The translations under genes and the position numbers were made by a program. A DNA stretch of 34,335 nt from an uncultured bacterium. GTDB lineage: Bacteria > Planctomycetota > Uabimicrobiia > Uabimicrobiales > JABWCH01. The DNA lies in NCBI GenBank assembly GCA_938003875.1, contig CALKWO010000383.1, forward strand, positions 1 through 34,335. Reading direction: 5' to 3'. This document shows positions 17,811 to 25,484 of this stretch, piece by piece. Within the stretch, counting starts at the first letter, position 1; the number at the start of each line of letters is the position of its first letter. Under the pieces are notes generated by a model, which saw only the letters and a list, made by a program, of their open reading frames with translations, searched no databases and had not been told where the DNA came from.

Positions 17811-19406
17811 ATGAAGAAATTTTTATTATTTTTAATAATCTTTTTGTATATGATAAATATTCAGTCTGTTACTATAGATTTAACAGACGGTGCTGGAAAT
17901 GGCACTACATCTTTCAGCAAAACAGTGGGAGGCATAACTGTAACTTTCTTCAATCCTGAAGGAGGGGCTTTCTATCACAATAGTCTAGGTATCTGTGTAG
18001 GAACAGGCGGATTGAATGCCTATTTTAGTATGAAATTCAGCCAGAGCGTCGAACTCAATAAATACGAGATAGGAAGCGGAATGAATCAGGGATTCCCTTT
18101 TGCACTTACTGGTACAGGTTTAAATTCTTCGGGGAATTCAAGTCAATCTGGAATACATACCTTTGTAGGTGGGCCTCTGACTTTATCGGCTAACACTACA
18201 TATACTTTGACAACAAATCTTAGCAGTGCCGCTTACATGGCATTGAAAAATTTGGTTATCAATGAATCATTGGTCACTGTGCCAGCTATCTCAGCAACTA
18301 ATGCCAATTTTGGCAATGTTCTTGTTATGAGTAGCAAAAATGAGAATATAACAATCACCAATACAGGTGCATCAGGAAGTACACTGACGGGCAGCATTGG
18401 TGAAGTGCCATCAGGAAGTGAATTTAATGCTCAGAGTAGCACGGCAATTAACTCACTTACTTCGGGTTCTTCCCAGAACAGAAGTTTTACTTACTCTCCC
18501 ACAAACCGAGGGACAGATACCAGGAATGTTACGATTACAAGCAATGATCCGAATAATCCTACGATTACCCGGACTCTTTCTGGAACTGGTGTAGCTCCTG
18601 TAAATCAGGTAACACAAACCAACTTGCCTACTTATACCAGAACAGGTACCACCAATACTGCCTCCGTCACGGTAAAAAATATAGGAAATGGAAATCTTGC
18701 TGATGCCAGTTTAGGATCTGCAAGAAATTTAAATGGTACGGTACTTGCTCCCACGGGAAGCCCCGAATTTTCTGGAAATGGAACGAATCTGAGCCTCACC
18801 GATGGTAGCCAGCAAACACTGAACTACAACTATAGTCCGACGGCCCGCGGAGAAGACACAGCAAACATACAAATCAATTTTAGCAATGGAAATACGAATG
18901 AAACAAACACCGCTCAAACAGTGATAGCCCAACTCTCCTCCACTGCGGTAAGCCCTGTATACGTAAGCTCTATAGCTCCTGATTCTACCATAGATTTTGG
19001 AGTAGTTGAGGCATTCTCTACTTCGCAGTATACCTTGAGAATCCAAAATCTCACTCCTGATCAGGATTTAGGCGATCTGACCAAACTTACTATTTTGAAT
19101 GCCATAATTTCTGGCCCAGATGCCAGCTATTTTGCTATGAATTTTAGCTCAAGTCAGATCATATCCAAAGGAGGATATTACGATCTGCTTCTTTCGATTA
19201 CAAATCCTGAATGGCGGTTCGCAAACAGGTCAGCAACTTTGACTATCGTAACAGACCAGGATGCTGCTTTTGGAGCAGAAGGACGCAGTTTTACCTATAA
19301 TCTTACAGCCTTATGTGTACCAGAGCCTTCTTCTTTGTTTATGATTATAGTGATGGTTTTAGGCATAGGAATCCAGAATAGAAAATTTTTTTTTAGTCAC
19401 AACTGA
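17811..19406 (+). CDS. Secreted choice-of-anchor-D protein with PEP-CTERM sorting tail
   Basis: This 531-residue protein has a signal peptide (residues 1-~19, MKKFLLFLIIFLYMINIQS), a beta-rich N-terminal domain, then three ASH/choice-of-anchor-D-like Ig modules. They begin near ~163 (ANFGNVLVMSS), ~270 and ~390 (STIDFGVVEAF). The tail (~503-531) is a canonical PEP-CTERM signal: VPEPSS, a hydrophobic helix, then basic NRKFF. In known systems, an EpsH/XrtA-type exosortase cuts such tails in proteins exported for the extracellular matrix. No exosortase gene is in the window. A GAAGGAA site precedes the ATG. The stop is only 8 bases before the phosphoesterase gene, so the two are probably co-transcribed. 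The C-terminal half is clearly paralogous to the protein at 32667-34094. The ligand or role is unknown. Confidence 0.85.
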   Translation: MKKFLLFLIIFLYMINIQSVTIDLTDGAGNGTTSFSKTVGGITVTFFNPEGGAFYHNSLGICVGTGGLNAYFSMKFSQSVELNKYEIGSGMNQGFPFALTGTGLNSSGNSSQSGIHTFVGGPLTLSANTTYTLTTNLSSAAYMALKNLVINESLVTVPAISATNANFGNVLVMSSKNENITITNTGASGSTLTGSIGEVPSGSEFNAQSSTAINSLTSGSSQNRSFTYSPTNRGTDTRNVTITSNDPNNPTITRTLSGTGVAPVNQVTQTNLPTYTRTGTTNTASVTVKNIGNGNLADASLGSARNLNGTVLAPTGSPEFSGNGTNLSLTDGSQQTLNYNYSPTARGEDTANIQINFSNGNTNETNTAQTVIAQLSSTAVSPVYVSSIAPDSTIDFGVVEAFSTSQYTLRIQNLTPDQDLGDLTKLTILNAIISGPDASYFAMNFSSSQIISKGGYYDLLLSITNPEWRFANRSATLTIVTDQDAAFGAEGRSFTYNLTALCVPEPSSLFMIIVMVLGIGIQNRKFFFSHN

Positions 19407-19414
19407 GGAACTAT

Positions 19415-20341
19415 ATGAAAAAAAGAGCCATACTGATACTTTTTTTTATTGCAATTTTCTGCTATGCCCAGAATCAGCATGCAATATTTCAAGAATACAA
19501 GCAAGAAAAATACGAAACCATTATTATTGTAGGTGATACCCAAAAAACCAGCGGATGGGAATTTTGGAGAGAGAACAACGATTCTGTTAGAAAACTCCTA
19601 TTCCCTGCTATTCTGGAAGAAAAGCCTTCTGCTATCATTATTTTAGGCGATCTTATTTTTCGTGGATCTAGCAAATCTCACTGGAAAGACTTCGATCTCA
19701 ATACGCAATGCGTAAGAGATAATAGGATAACACTTTATCCTCTTTTAGGAAACCACAATTATTATGGCAATAATACGAAAGCATTAAAAAGCTATTTCCA
19801 GCGATTTCCCTATCTCAACGGACAACGCTGGTATGATCGCAAGCTCAGCAATGCAGCGTTTCTATTCCTCGATTCCAATTTTAGCCAGCTCACCCAGGAA
19901 GAAATTTTTCAGCAAAACCTCTGGTACACAAAAAAATTAAGAGAGTATGACAATGACCCAAGCATAAAGCATGTTTTTGTCTGTGACCACCATCCTCCTT
20001 TTACCAACAGCCAGGTCATCGCTTCCAGAGAAGAAGTAAAACAATACTTTCTTCCTGCTTTTCTCTCTACTCCCAAAGCAAAAGTTTTCTTCTCAGGTCA
20101 TTGTCATGCTTATGAGCATTTTCTCTATGAAAATAAGCATTTCGTCGTTTCTGGTGGAGGCGGAGGCCCTCGCCATCGCCTGAACACAACTTCATCTTCC
20201 AAATACCAGGATATTTTCAAAGGGCCTGTCATTCGCAAATTTCATTACTGTAAGCTCATCTTACCCACAGCTCGCCTTATCATGATAGCCTATGATCCAG
20301 AAAAGAAAACCTGGGTACAGGAAGATGAATGGGGACTTTAG
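19415..20341 (+). CDS. Secreted calcineurin-like metallophosphoesterase
   Basis: A 308-residue protein with an N-terminal signal peptide (1-~18, ending CYA before QNQ), so it acts outside the cytoplasm. The calcineurin-like metal-site motifs appear in order: GDTQ (Asp41), GDL (Asp79), GNHN (Asn113, His114), DHHPP (~191) and GHCH (228-231), followed by the Gly-rich VVSGGGGGPRH. The first motif is D-x-Q rather than the common D-x-H, closer to the GDxx form of purple-acid-phosphatase-like members. The substrate cannot be read from the sequence. The start codon is 8 bases after the upstream stop, and its GAGGAA ribosome site overlaps that stop, indicating an operon with the PEP-CTERM protein. It converges on ftsW with an 11-base gap. 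Confidence 0.9.
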   Translation: MKKRAILILFFIAIFCYAQNQHAIFQEYKQEKYETIIIVGDTQKTSGWEFWRENNDSVRKLLFPAILEEKPSAIIILGDLIFRGSSKSHWKDFDLNTQCVRDNRITLYPLLGNHNYYGNNTKALKSYFQRFPYLNGQRWYDRKLSNAAFLFLDSNFSQLTQEEIFQQNLWYTKKLREYDNDPSIKHVFVCDHHPPFTNSQVIASREEVKQYFLPAFLSTPKAKVFFSGHCHAYEHFLYENKHFVVSGGGGGPRHRLNTTSSSKYQDIFKGPVIRKFHYCKLILPTARLIMIAYDPEKKTWVQEDEWGL

Positions 20342-20352
20342 TGCAGGTTTGC

Positions 20353-21456
20353 TTATGTCTGGCATTTTCCTGATATATTCAGAAGAATTCCTATCTGCAC
20401 TAAAGTAAAAAAAAGCCCTGAGCCACCAAAGCTGATCAAAGGCAGAGAAATGCCTTTGGCTGGAATTGTATGGGTGACTACAGCTATATTGAAAACAGCT
20501 TGTAGTGTAATGTTCAGGGTAATTCCCAAAGCAAGGATCATGGAAAAAATATCAGGGGCTTTCTGTACAACCCTAAGACCATAATAAAGAAAAAAGGCAT
20601 AAAAAATAAGAATCACGGCTGTGCCTAAAAAGCCTAGCTCTTCGCCTAAAATAGCAAAAATAAAATCTGTGCTTTCTTCGCTTAGAAAAAAGAGTTTTTG
20701 CTGGCTTGCCCCTAACCCCAGACCCAAAGATCCTCCTGATCCTAGAGCAATAAGAGATTGGCGTATCTGATAGCCCTTCCCTAATGGGTCTAGCTCAGGG
20801 TTGAGATATATAGCGATACGAGCATAGATATGCTGAAGTTTAAAAATGGCGAGTATTAAGAAGACAGGAATTCCTGCCAAAAAAAGAGGCATAAGATGCT
20901 GCCATCGGATACCACCTGTAAGCAATAATAATATACCAACAAGAAAGATAAAGCATGAAGTCCCTAAATCTGGTTCAATCAGTATCAAAAAACAAGAAAA
21001 AGAAACCAAAGAGAAAACAGGCAAAAATCCGACATAAAAATTTTTAATTTGTGCATAGTTTCTTTCGATATATGCCGCGATAAATAAAACAGATGCCAGT
21101 TTGGTGAAGTCTGAAGGCTGAATTCCCATTCCTGCCATGCGCATCCATCGCCTTGCACCATTATACTTAACCCCAATCCCTGGAATTAAAACCAATATGA
21201 GGAAAAATAATGATATACCAAAAAAAGTATAAGCATGTTTGTAAAAAAATTTATAAGGTATATCGCTACAAATGAGCAAGGCAAGTCCAGCAATGAGCAT
21301 CCATAATATTTGTTTTTTGATAAAAAAATAGGGATTTCCTGTAGCTGGATCCATCTGAGCTACAATGCTGCTTGTGGAATAGACCATAATCATCCCTACA
21401 GAAAGCAGCATAAGAATCACGATCAATATAGAATTCTTCAAGGTATTTTCAAACAT
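20353..21456 (-). CDS. ftsW: FtsW/RodA/SpoVE-family peptidoglycan polymerase (FtsW-like)
   Basis: A 367-residue polytopic SEDS protein, a glycosyltransferase that polymerises lipid II in the inner membrane with a class B PBP. It has around ten hydrophobic segments plus family motifs: NGARRWMRM (99-107), GIQPSDFTKLA (111-121), EPDLGT, KGYQIRQSLIALGSGG, EESTDFIFAILGEELGF, and near the C-terminus ISLPLISFGGSG. The last motifs favour FtsW over RodA, but SpoVE or RodA cannot be excluded without the genomic set. An AGGAT site lies 7 bases before the ATG. No mur or fts neighbours are present, so it is not in a dcw cluster. A head-to-head pair of palindromic repeats lies ~64 bases upstream. Confidence 0.93.
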   Translation of the reverse strand: MFENTLKNSILIVILMLLSVGMIMVYSTSSIVAQMDPATGNPYFFIKKQILWMLIAGLALLICSDIPYKFFYKHAYTFFGISLFFLILVLIPGIGVKYNGARRWMRMAGMGIQPSDFTKLASVLFIAAYIERNYAQIKNFYVGFLPVFSLVSFSCFLILIEPDLGTSCFIFLVGILLLLTGGIRWQHLMPLFLAGIPVFLILAIFKLQHIYARIAIYLNPELDPLGKGYQIRQSLIALGSGGSLGLGLGASQQKLFFLSEESTDFIFAILGEELGFLGTAVILIFYAFFLYYGLRVVQKAPDIFSMILALGITLNITLQAVFNIAVVTHTIPAKGISLPLISFGGSGLFFTLVQIGILLNISGKCQT

Positions 21457-21519
21457 CTATTATCCTATTCATATAGATGGTGCTAGCCTAAACAATAATT
21501 GCCTACTTTGCAATGATTT

Positions 21520-21592
21520 GTAGCCGCAGGGTTGCGCCGAAAATGACTATCTATTCGGAAAAGATGACCTTCAGCGCAATCCCTGCGTCTTT
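21520..21592 (-). repeat. 72-bp palindromic repeat, copy B
   Basis: The arms GCAGGGTTGCGC and GCGCAATCCCTGC match the other copies exactly, while the loop is the most diverged of the five. It is inverted relative to copy C, 20 bases away, and lies upstream of the ftsW start. Confidence 0.85.
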
Positions 21593-21612
21593 TGCCTTAA
21601 AGGGTATTGACC

Positions 21613-21686
21613 AAAGACGCAGGGATTGCGCTGGCGTTAGACTTTTGAGCAGACATGACTTTTTCGGCGCAACCCTGCGGCTACAA
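21613..21686 (+). repeat. 72-bp palindromic repeat, copy C
   Basis: The arms are intact and the orientation is opposite to copy B. The pair could fold into one long cruciform or RNA hairpin between the lipoprotein gene's stop (21737) and ftsW. The flanking intergenic bases show nothing else. Confidence 0.85.
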
Positions 21687-21736
21687 TATGTTGCAAGACA
21701 AGATATTAAAACTCAAAATGGAGAGGCATGGTGCGT

Positions 21737-24640
21737 TTATTCCTCCGTCCTGGGCAGAATGAGCCATTTAGGATAATAGTTGAGAACAGAAGAGTTGATG
21801 ACCTGTTCTTTTATGGCTTTCCAGGCATCTTTCCCCCCTTCTGCTCCTGTATCTTTCGCCATAGCAACAGAAGGAATCAAGATGTAAGAGTATCCATGCA
21901 CAGGGTCTTTAAGAGAGTTTTCTAAGCTTTCTTTGAAATTATAATCAAACTTGTAGGCTTCTTTGAGTTCTGAAAAATTTGCAAAAAATTTGCCTTCTTT
22001 TTTTATAGTAGGCATTCTGTATGCAGACACTTTTTCTACTCCTAGTTCTACAACAGCCTTTAGAATGAATTCTCCAAGCCATTGGGAAAGAGCATCTGTC
22101 TTGAATCCTAGCTCTTTAGCATGTCCTAAGGCAAACATCATAAAATTTTGTTCCCATGGGGAGATGCCTTCCGCTGCAACATTCGTATCTAATAGATCCG
22201 AAGCCACAAGTCCGCTATTTCCTCTATTCCAGAAGTGCAATGGAGGTACATCCAGGCTGCCCCATATTCCTTTTCCTAAGGTGTTCCCCCATTGCCATGC
22301 AGGTGTCTTTTCGTAGGATGTTTTTGTGATATTTCGCTGGCCTTCCCATATAGCGATAGCATCTTCTACCAGTTGTGTGAAGTATTTTTTTTCTGGGGCT
22401 GCGTCTGGAGCAAGGCAGGCAACTCGCACTCTATTGCGAAAAGCCCAGGCTTGACCGCGGATTTCACTGGAAATCCCTCCTCTTGATTTTGGGCCACGCC
22501 CATAATGCACTTCTGTATCTCCATTGGTAGCAGTGGCTGTCCAGGAAGCCCAAAAATACATTTGCTCCAGATACCAGAAGTCGCCAGTAAGCATGTATAA
22601 TACAGAGTCAGGATCTGGCTGGTGAGGAAGATCGGGTACCCAACTATGTTCTTTTAAAATTTTTACAGGGTTTATTCTGTCTTCGTTTGCTGTATAGCTA
22701 AATGCGAGATTGGGCATAAAAATAGAAGGACGTGCGTTTATAGAAACAACTTTACCCAAAGCACTTTTTTGTTTTTCTAAATCAAAAAAAAGCCCTGTCT
22801 TTCCCTCTCTGCAATGTACAGGCCAGGACGCTGCAAGGTTGGAATTTCCAGCCGACATTTCTAACAGGCGAGAATCGCCTGTGTATAGCCAGAAAACAAC
22901 CCAATCGGGATAGGGGCCAATATCCCATCTCCCTCCTGTGCCAGGCATATATTTCGTCCAGTTTCCTTCGCTAAAAAGGTTTTTATCCTGGCTCAGCCAG
23001 GAATTATAGTATTGTTCTATCACACTATCAGGAATATTTTTCTGGTAATCATAGTTTGGTATCAATTTCGTAGCAATCAAATATTGTAAGTTATGGTTTA
23101 TGTTTATGCTGGGTAGATTTTCTCCGCCCCAGAATTCTTTTGTCCATCGGCTCATAGCATGGTGCTGAACAATATCATTTTTATATACAGATTTGGGGTT
23201 GCGATGATTTACAAGAAGCTCTAATTCATAGAACTGGTCTTGTAAAGCAATAGAGTTGCAGATTTCTCCAATAAACCGCACCCGAAATTTTTTCAAGCCA
23301 GGCCAGAAAGTTGCATGGAATATAGGCCTTATAGATCTGTGATTGTCAGAACCAACATCGTAGACTCTTTTTTCTGAGTGGTCTGCTATAATGATACTGG
23401 TACAGACTGATCCTCTTTGCCAATAGGAGAAATGTCCTGATTTTATCATTTCTCTTGCTGAAATTTTTTTGTGATGATCCTGAGTCCTGATTTTCATACA
23501 TGCTTCAAAGTTATAATGAATGAGAATTCTTTCCTTGCTTTCAAAATCATCGTTATTTCCTGTTTTTTGATTGCGAAAAGTAATCTTAGAATTTTCTTTA
23601 ATCTCTGGAGCGATAAAAGAAAGAATAGCATGCTTTACGCTACCATCATCCCATCTGCATTTAACATCTGCCTGAGTAATCAAAGGCAATTCATCCAGAT
23701 AGGCCTGTGGATAGTGATGGATTTCTCCTTTTATAAAAGGACGCGCTATTTGTATAGGATAGTTCGCTAGCTTTTTCTCTTTTTGGGAAGGCTCAATCAA
23801 AAGGAAATTTTCCAGGGAAGTATTACTTTTTTTCAAGAAAGCAGGCGTTTTATAAAGTTTTTGTGTTTTTTTAGGATTCTCATCAGTCAAAAAATCCCCT
23901 CCCTTTGCATTTGCAGTAGATTTTTCTACTTCCATACGAACGAAAGGAAGAGTTTCTAAAATTTCTTGCCTCTGTTGTATAGAAGAAATTCCTTTTGAAG
24001 AAGGAGACAGTCCATGTTGGGACGAATCTTTCTTTACAACGGTCGTTTTTTCTTGTAGGGAAGGAACTTCGACGACAGGCTCTTCTTTCTTGATGACTGG
24101 CGCATCAGGAGTCATAATAACAGGCTTTTCTTCTTGTCGAGAAGGTGCTTCGATAACAAGCAGCATAGGAGTCTCGACGACAGGCTCTTCTTTCTTGATT
24201 ACTGGCGCATCAGGAGTCACAATAACAGGCTTTTCTTCTTGTCGAGAAGGTGCTTCAACAACAGGCAGCACAGGAGTCTCGGCAGCAGGCTCTTCTTTCT
24301 TGATTACTAGCGCATCAGGAGTCACAATAACAGGCTTTTCTTCTTGTCGAGAAGGTGCTTCGATAACAGGCAGCACAGGAGTCTCGACGACAGGCTCTTC
24401 TTTCTTGATTGCTGGTGTATCAAGAACCACAGAGGGTGAACTCTCTTGTAGAGAAGGGACTTCAGTAACAGGCTCTTCTTTCTTGATTGCTGGTGCATCA
24501 GAGGCCACAACAGGCTTTTCTTCTTGCGCAATATTTTGTGCTGTCTCTGGTATATCTTTAAAATCTGTTTGATGGTGTCTAGGAAAACATGCAAGAATCA
24601 TTAAGCTAAGAACAAAAATAAAAATCTTGGAATATCCCAT
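21737..24640 (-). CDS. Large lipoprotein with Pro/Lys/Glu tandem repeats and a carbohydrate-lyase-like body
   Basis: The chosen ATG at 24640 gives 967 residues and is preceded by GAAAGG at a 6-base gap; the open frame extends to a TTG at 24661. Residues 1-18 form a lipoprotein signal with lipobox ILAC (Cys18). Residues ~37-197 are a low-complexity linker of ~35-residue repeats (KKEEPVVETP, APSRQEEKPVI). It would hold the rest away from the membrane. The body (~270-967) starts with a segment like the RIFT-barrel domain of PcRGLX/YetA-type exo-rhamnogalacturonan lyases (PIQIARPFIKGEI, then WDDGSVKHAILSF). A long, Trp/Tyr-rich, probably helical part follows (GTGGRWDIGPYPDW, HYGRGPKSRGG). The lyase-like reading is tentative, and no catalytic residues are assigned. 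It could be an uncharacterised glycan-acting or glycan-binding surface protein. Confidence 0.75.
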   Translation of the reverse strand: MGYSKIFIFVLSLMILACFPRHHQTDFKDIPETAQNIAQEEKPVVASDAPAIKKEEPVTEVPSLQESSPSVVLDTPAIKKEEPVVETPVLPVIEAPSRQEEKPVIVTPDALVIKKEEPAAETPVLPVVEAPSRQEEKPVIVTPDAPVIKKEEPVVETPMLLVIEAPSRQEEKPVIMTPDAPVIKKEEPVVEVPSLQEKTTVVKKDSSQHGLSPSSKGISSIQQRQEILETLPFVRMEVEKSTANAKGGDFLTDENPKKTQKLYKTPAFLKKSNTSLENFLLIEPSQKEKKLANYPIQIARPFIKGEIHHYPQAYLDELPLITQADVKCRWDDGSVKHAILSFIAPEIKENSKITFRNQKTGNNDDFESKERILIHYNFEACMKIRTQDHHKKISAREMIKSGHFSYWQRGSVCTSIIIADHSEKRVYDVGSDNHRSIRPIFHATFWPGLKKFRVRFIGEICNSIALQDQFYELELLVNHRNPKSVYKNDIVQHHAMSRWTKEFWGGENLPSININHNLQYLIATKLIPNYDYQKNIPDSVIEQYYNSWLSQDKNLFSEGNWTKYMPGTGGRWDIGPYPDWVVFWLYTGDSRLLEMSAGNSNLAASWPVHCREGKTGLFFDLEKQKSALGKVVSINARPSIFMPNLAFSYTANEDRINPVKILKEHSWVPDLPHQPDPDSVLYMLTGDFWYLEQMYFWASWTATATNGDTEVHYGRGPKSRGGISSEIRGQAWAFRNRVRVACLAPDAAPEKKYFTQLVEDAIAIWEGQRNITKTSYEKTPAWQWGNTLGKGIWGSLDVPPLHFWNRGNSGLVASDLLDTNVAAEGISPWEQNFMMFALGHAKELGFKTDALSQWLGEFILKAVVELGVEKVSAYRMPTIKKEGKFFANFSELKEAYKFDYNFKESLENSLKDPVHGYSYILIPSVAMAKDTGAEGGKDAWKAIKEQVINSSVLNYYPKWLILPRTEE
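24050..24530 (-). repeat. 105-bp tandem repeat inside the lipoprotein gene
   Basis: Equivalent positions recur at 24095, 24200, 24305 and 24410, exactly 105 bp (35 codons) apart. A shorter 78-bp step leads to 24488. The units differ by a few substitutions only, which suggests recent slippage or unequal exchange. They encode a Pro/Glu/Lys-rich linker. Confidence 0.9.
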
Positions 24641-24646
24641 ACCAGG

Positions 24647-24652
24647 CCTTTC
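24647..24652 (-). promoter_or_regulatory. Ribosome binding site fixing the lipoprotein start
   Basis: GAAAGG on the minus strand, six bases before the ATG at 24640. It supports that ATG over the TTG seven codons upstream. Confidence 0.6.
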
Positions 24653-24706
24653 TTTCGGCAAATTCTGATTCTAAAATTTTTTACAGATGCTTATAGTAAG
24701 AATATA

Positions 24707-25336
24707 CTATTCTTCCACAATGCAGGCAAAATGGCTATTTTTGTCTTTGATCACTCCATCGCTTTCATGAAGGTCTCGTTTAGTAAAACCTACTGTAATA
24801 TGAGGATAGTAATAGTCTGGGTTAAAATCGTCCTGATTTCCACCTTTAGATACATAAATTTCCCATATAGCCTTCCGTATTTCGATAAGCCTTTTTGCTT
24901 CTACGACTATATAGTAAGTCGATTCTATTTCTTTATCCATTATAGTCTGCCCTCTTCCCAGACAAACGATTTTAAAAGGTGCTTCCTGGATTTTCATATC
25001 CTTAGCGATTTTGTCAATTTCTTGTATAGAGATATGAGATTTCAGGACATTGTAGTATTCAACAGGAGTGATTACAGTGATATGAGCTTCCCCACGGCTG
25101 ATAAGCTTTGTATTGAGTTTTTTTTCTAAATCTTGATACAAGGCTTTCACTGGCAGGAAAGGAAGATTTTGGATCAGATAGCTGTCGAAAGCCCCATCCC
25201 CAGAATGTGCTAGAAATTTTTCTTCTGATGTGTTGTGTATATCTTTGGATATAGTCAATATAAAAGATGTATTTTGAGCTTGCAAAAAAATACTGCAAAG
25301 AATGATTATAGAAATAAATAAAAAAAATTTCTTCAT
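24707..25336 (-). CDS. Secreted 2H phosphoesterase (2'-5' RNA ligase-like fold)
   Basis: A 209-residue protein with two HxT motifs, His85-Ile-Thr87 and His179-Ile-Thr181, each followed by Val. They are about 94 residues apart, the hallmark of the 2H phosphoesterase superfamily (LigT, CPDase and relatives), which act on 2'-5' or cyclic phosphodiesters. Unusually, it starts with a clear signal peptide (MKKFFLFISIIILC, cleavage near LQAQ), so it should work in the periplasm or outside. The frame is open upstream to 25429, but that part is the palindromic repeat. The ATG at 25336 has AAGGAAAG six bases before it. Its neighbours are the large lipoprotein downstream (24640) and an acyl-CoA dehydrogenase upstream. 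The substrate is unknown. Confidence 0.8.
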   Translation of the reverse strand: MKKFFLFISIIILCSIFLQAQNTSFILTISKDIHNTSEEKFLAHSGDGAFDSYLIQNLPFLPVKALYQDLEKKLNTKLISRGEAHITVITPVEYYNVLKSHISIQEIDKIAKDMKIQEAPFKIVCLGRGQTIMDKEIESTYYIVVEAKRLIEIRKAIWEIYVSKGGNQDDFNPDYYYPHITVGFTKRDLHESDGVIKDKNSHFACIVEE

Positions 25337-25342
25337 ATTTTT

Positions 25343-25350
25343 CTTTCCTT
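25343..25350 (-). promoter_or_regulatory. Ribosome binding site fixing the 2H phosphoesterase start
   Basis: AAGGAAAG on the minus strand, six bases before the ATG at 25336. It rules out the longer frame that begins inside palindromic repeat copy D. Confidence 0.7.
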
Positions 25351-25370
25351 TAAAACAATTTTGATAGATT

Positions 25371-25440
25371 GTAGTCGCAGGGTTGCGCCGAAAAAGCCGT
25401 GTCTGCTCAAAAGCCCAACGCAAGCGCAATCCCTGCGTTT
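25371..25440 (-). repeat. 72-bp palindromic repeat, copy D
   Basis: Both arms are exact (GCAGGGTTGCGC and GCGCAATCCCTGCG), and the loop closely matches copy E. It fills most of the gap between the acyl-CoA dehydrogenase stop (25485) and the 2H phosphoesterase start. Confidence 0.85.
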
Positions 25441-25484
25441 TTGATCAATGCGTTCTCTTTGTCAAAAGATTTTTGTCTCATTAC

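Noticed and set aside
24090..24572. 160-codon Gly/Ser/Thr repeat protein on the plus strand
   Set aside because: It is the antisense of the 105-bp repeats in the lipoprotein gene. The lipoprotein frame is continuous with a signal and a folded body, while this one has neither.
25337..25429. N-terminal extension of the 2H phosphoesterase
   Set aside because: The extra codons come from palindromic repeat copy D. The signal peptide and ribosome site support the start at 25336.
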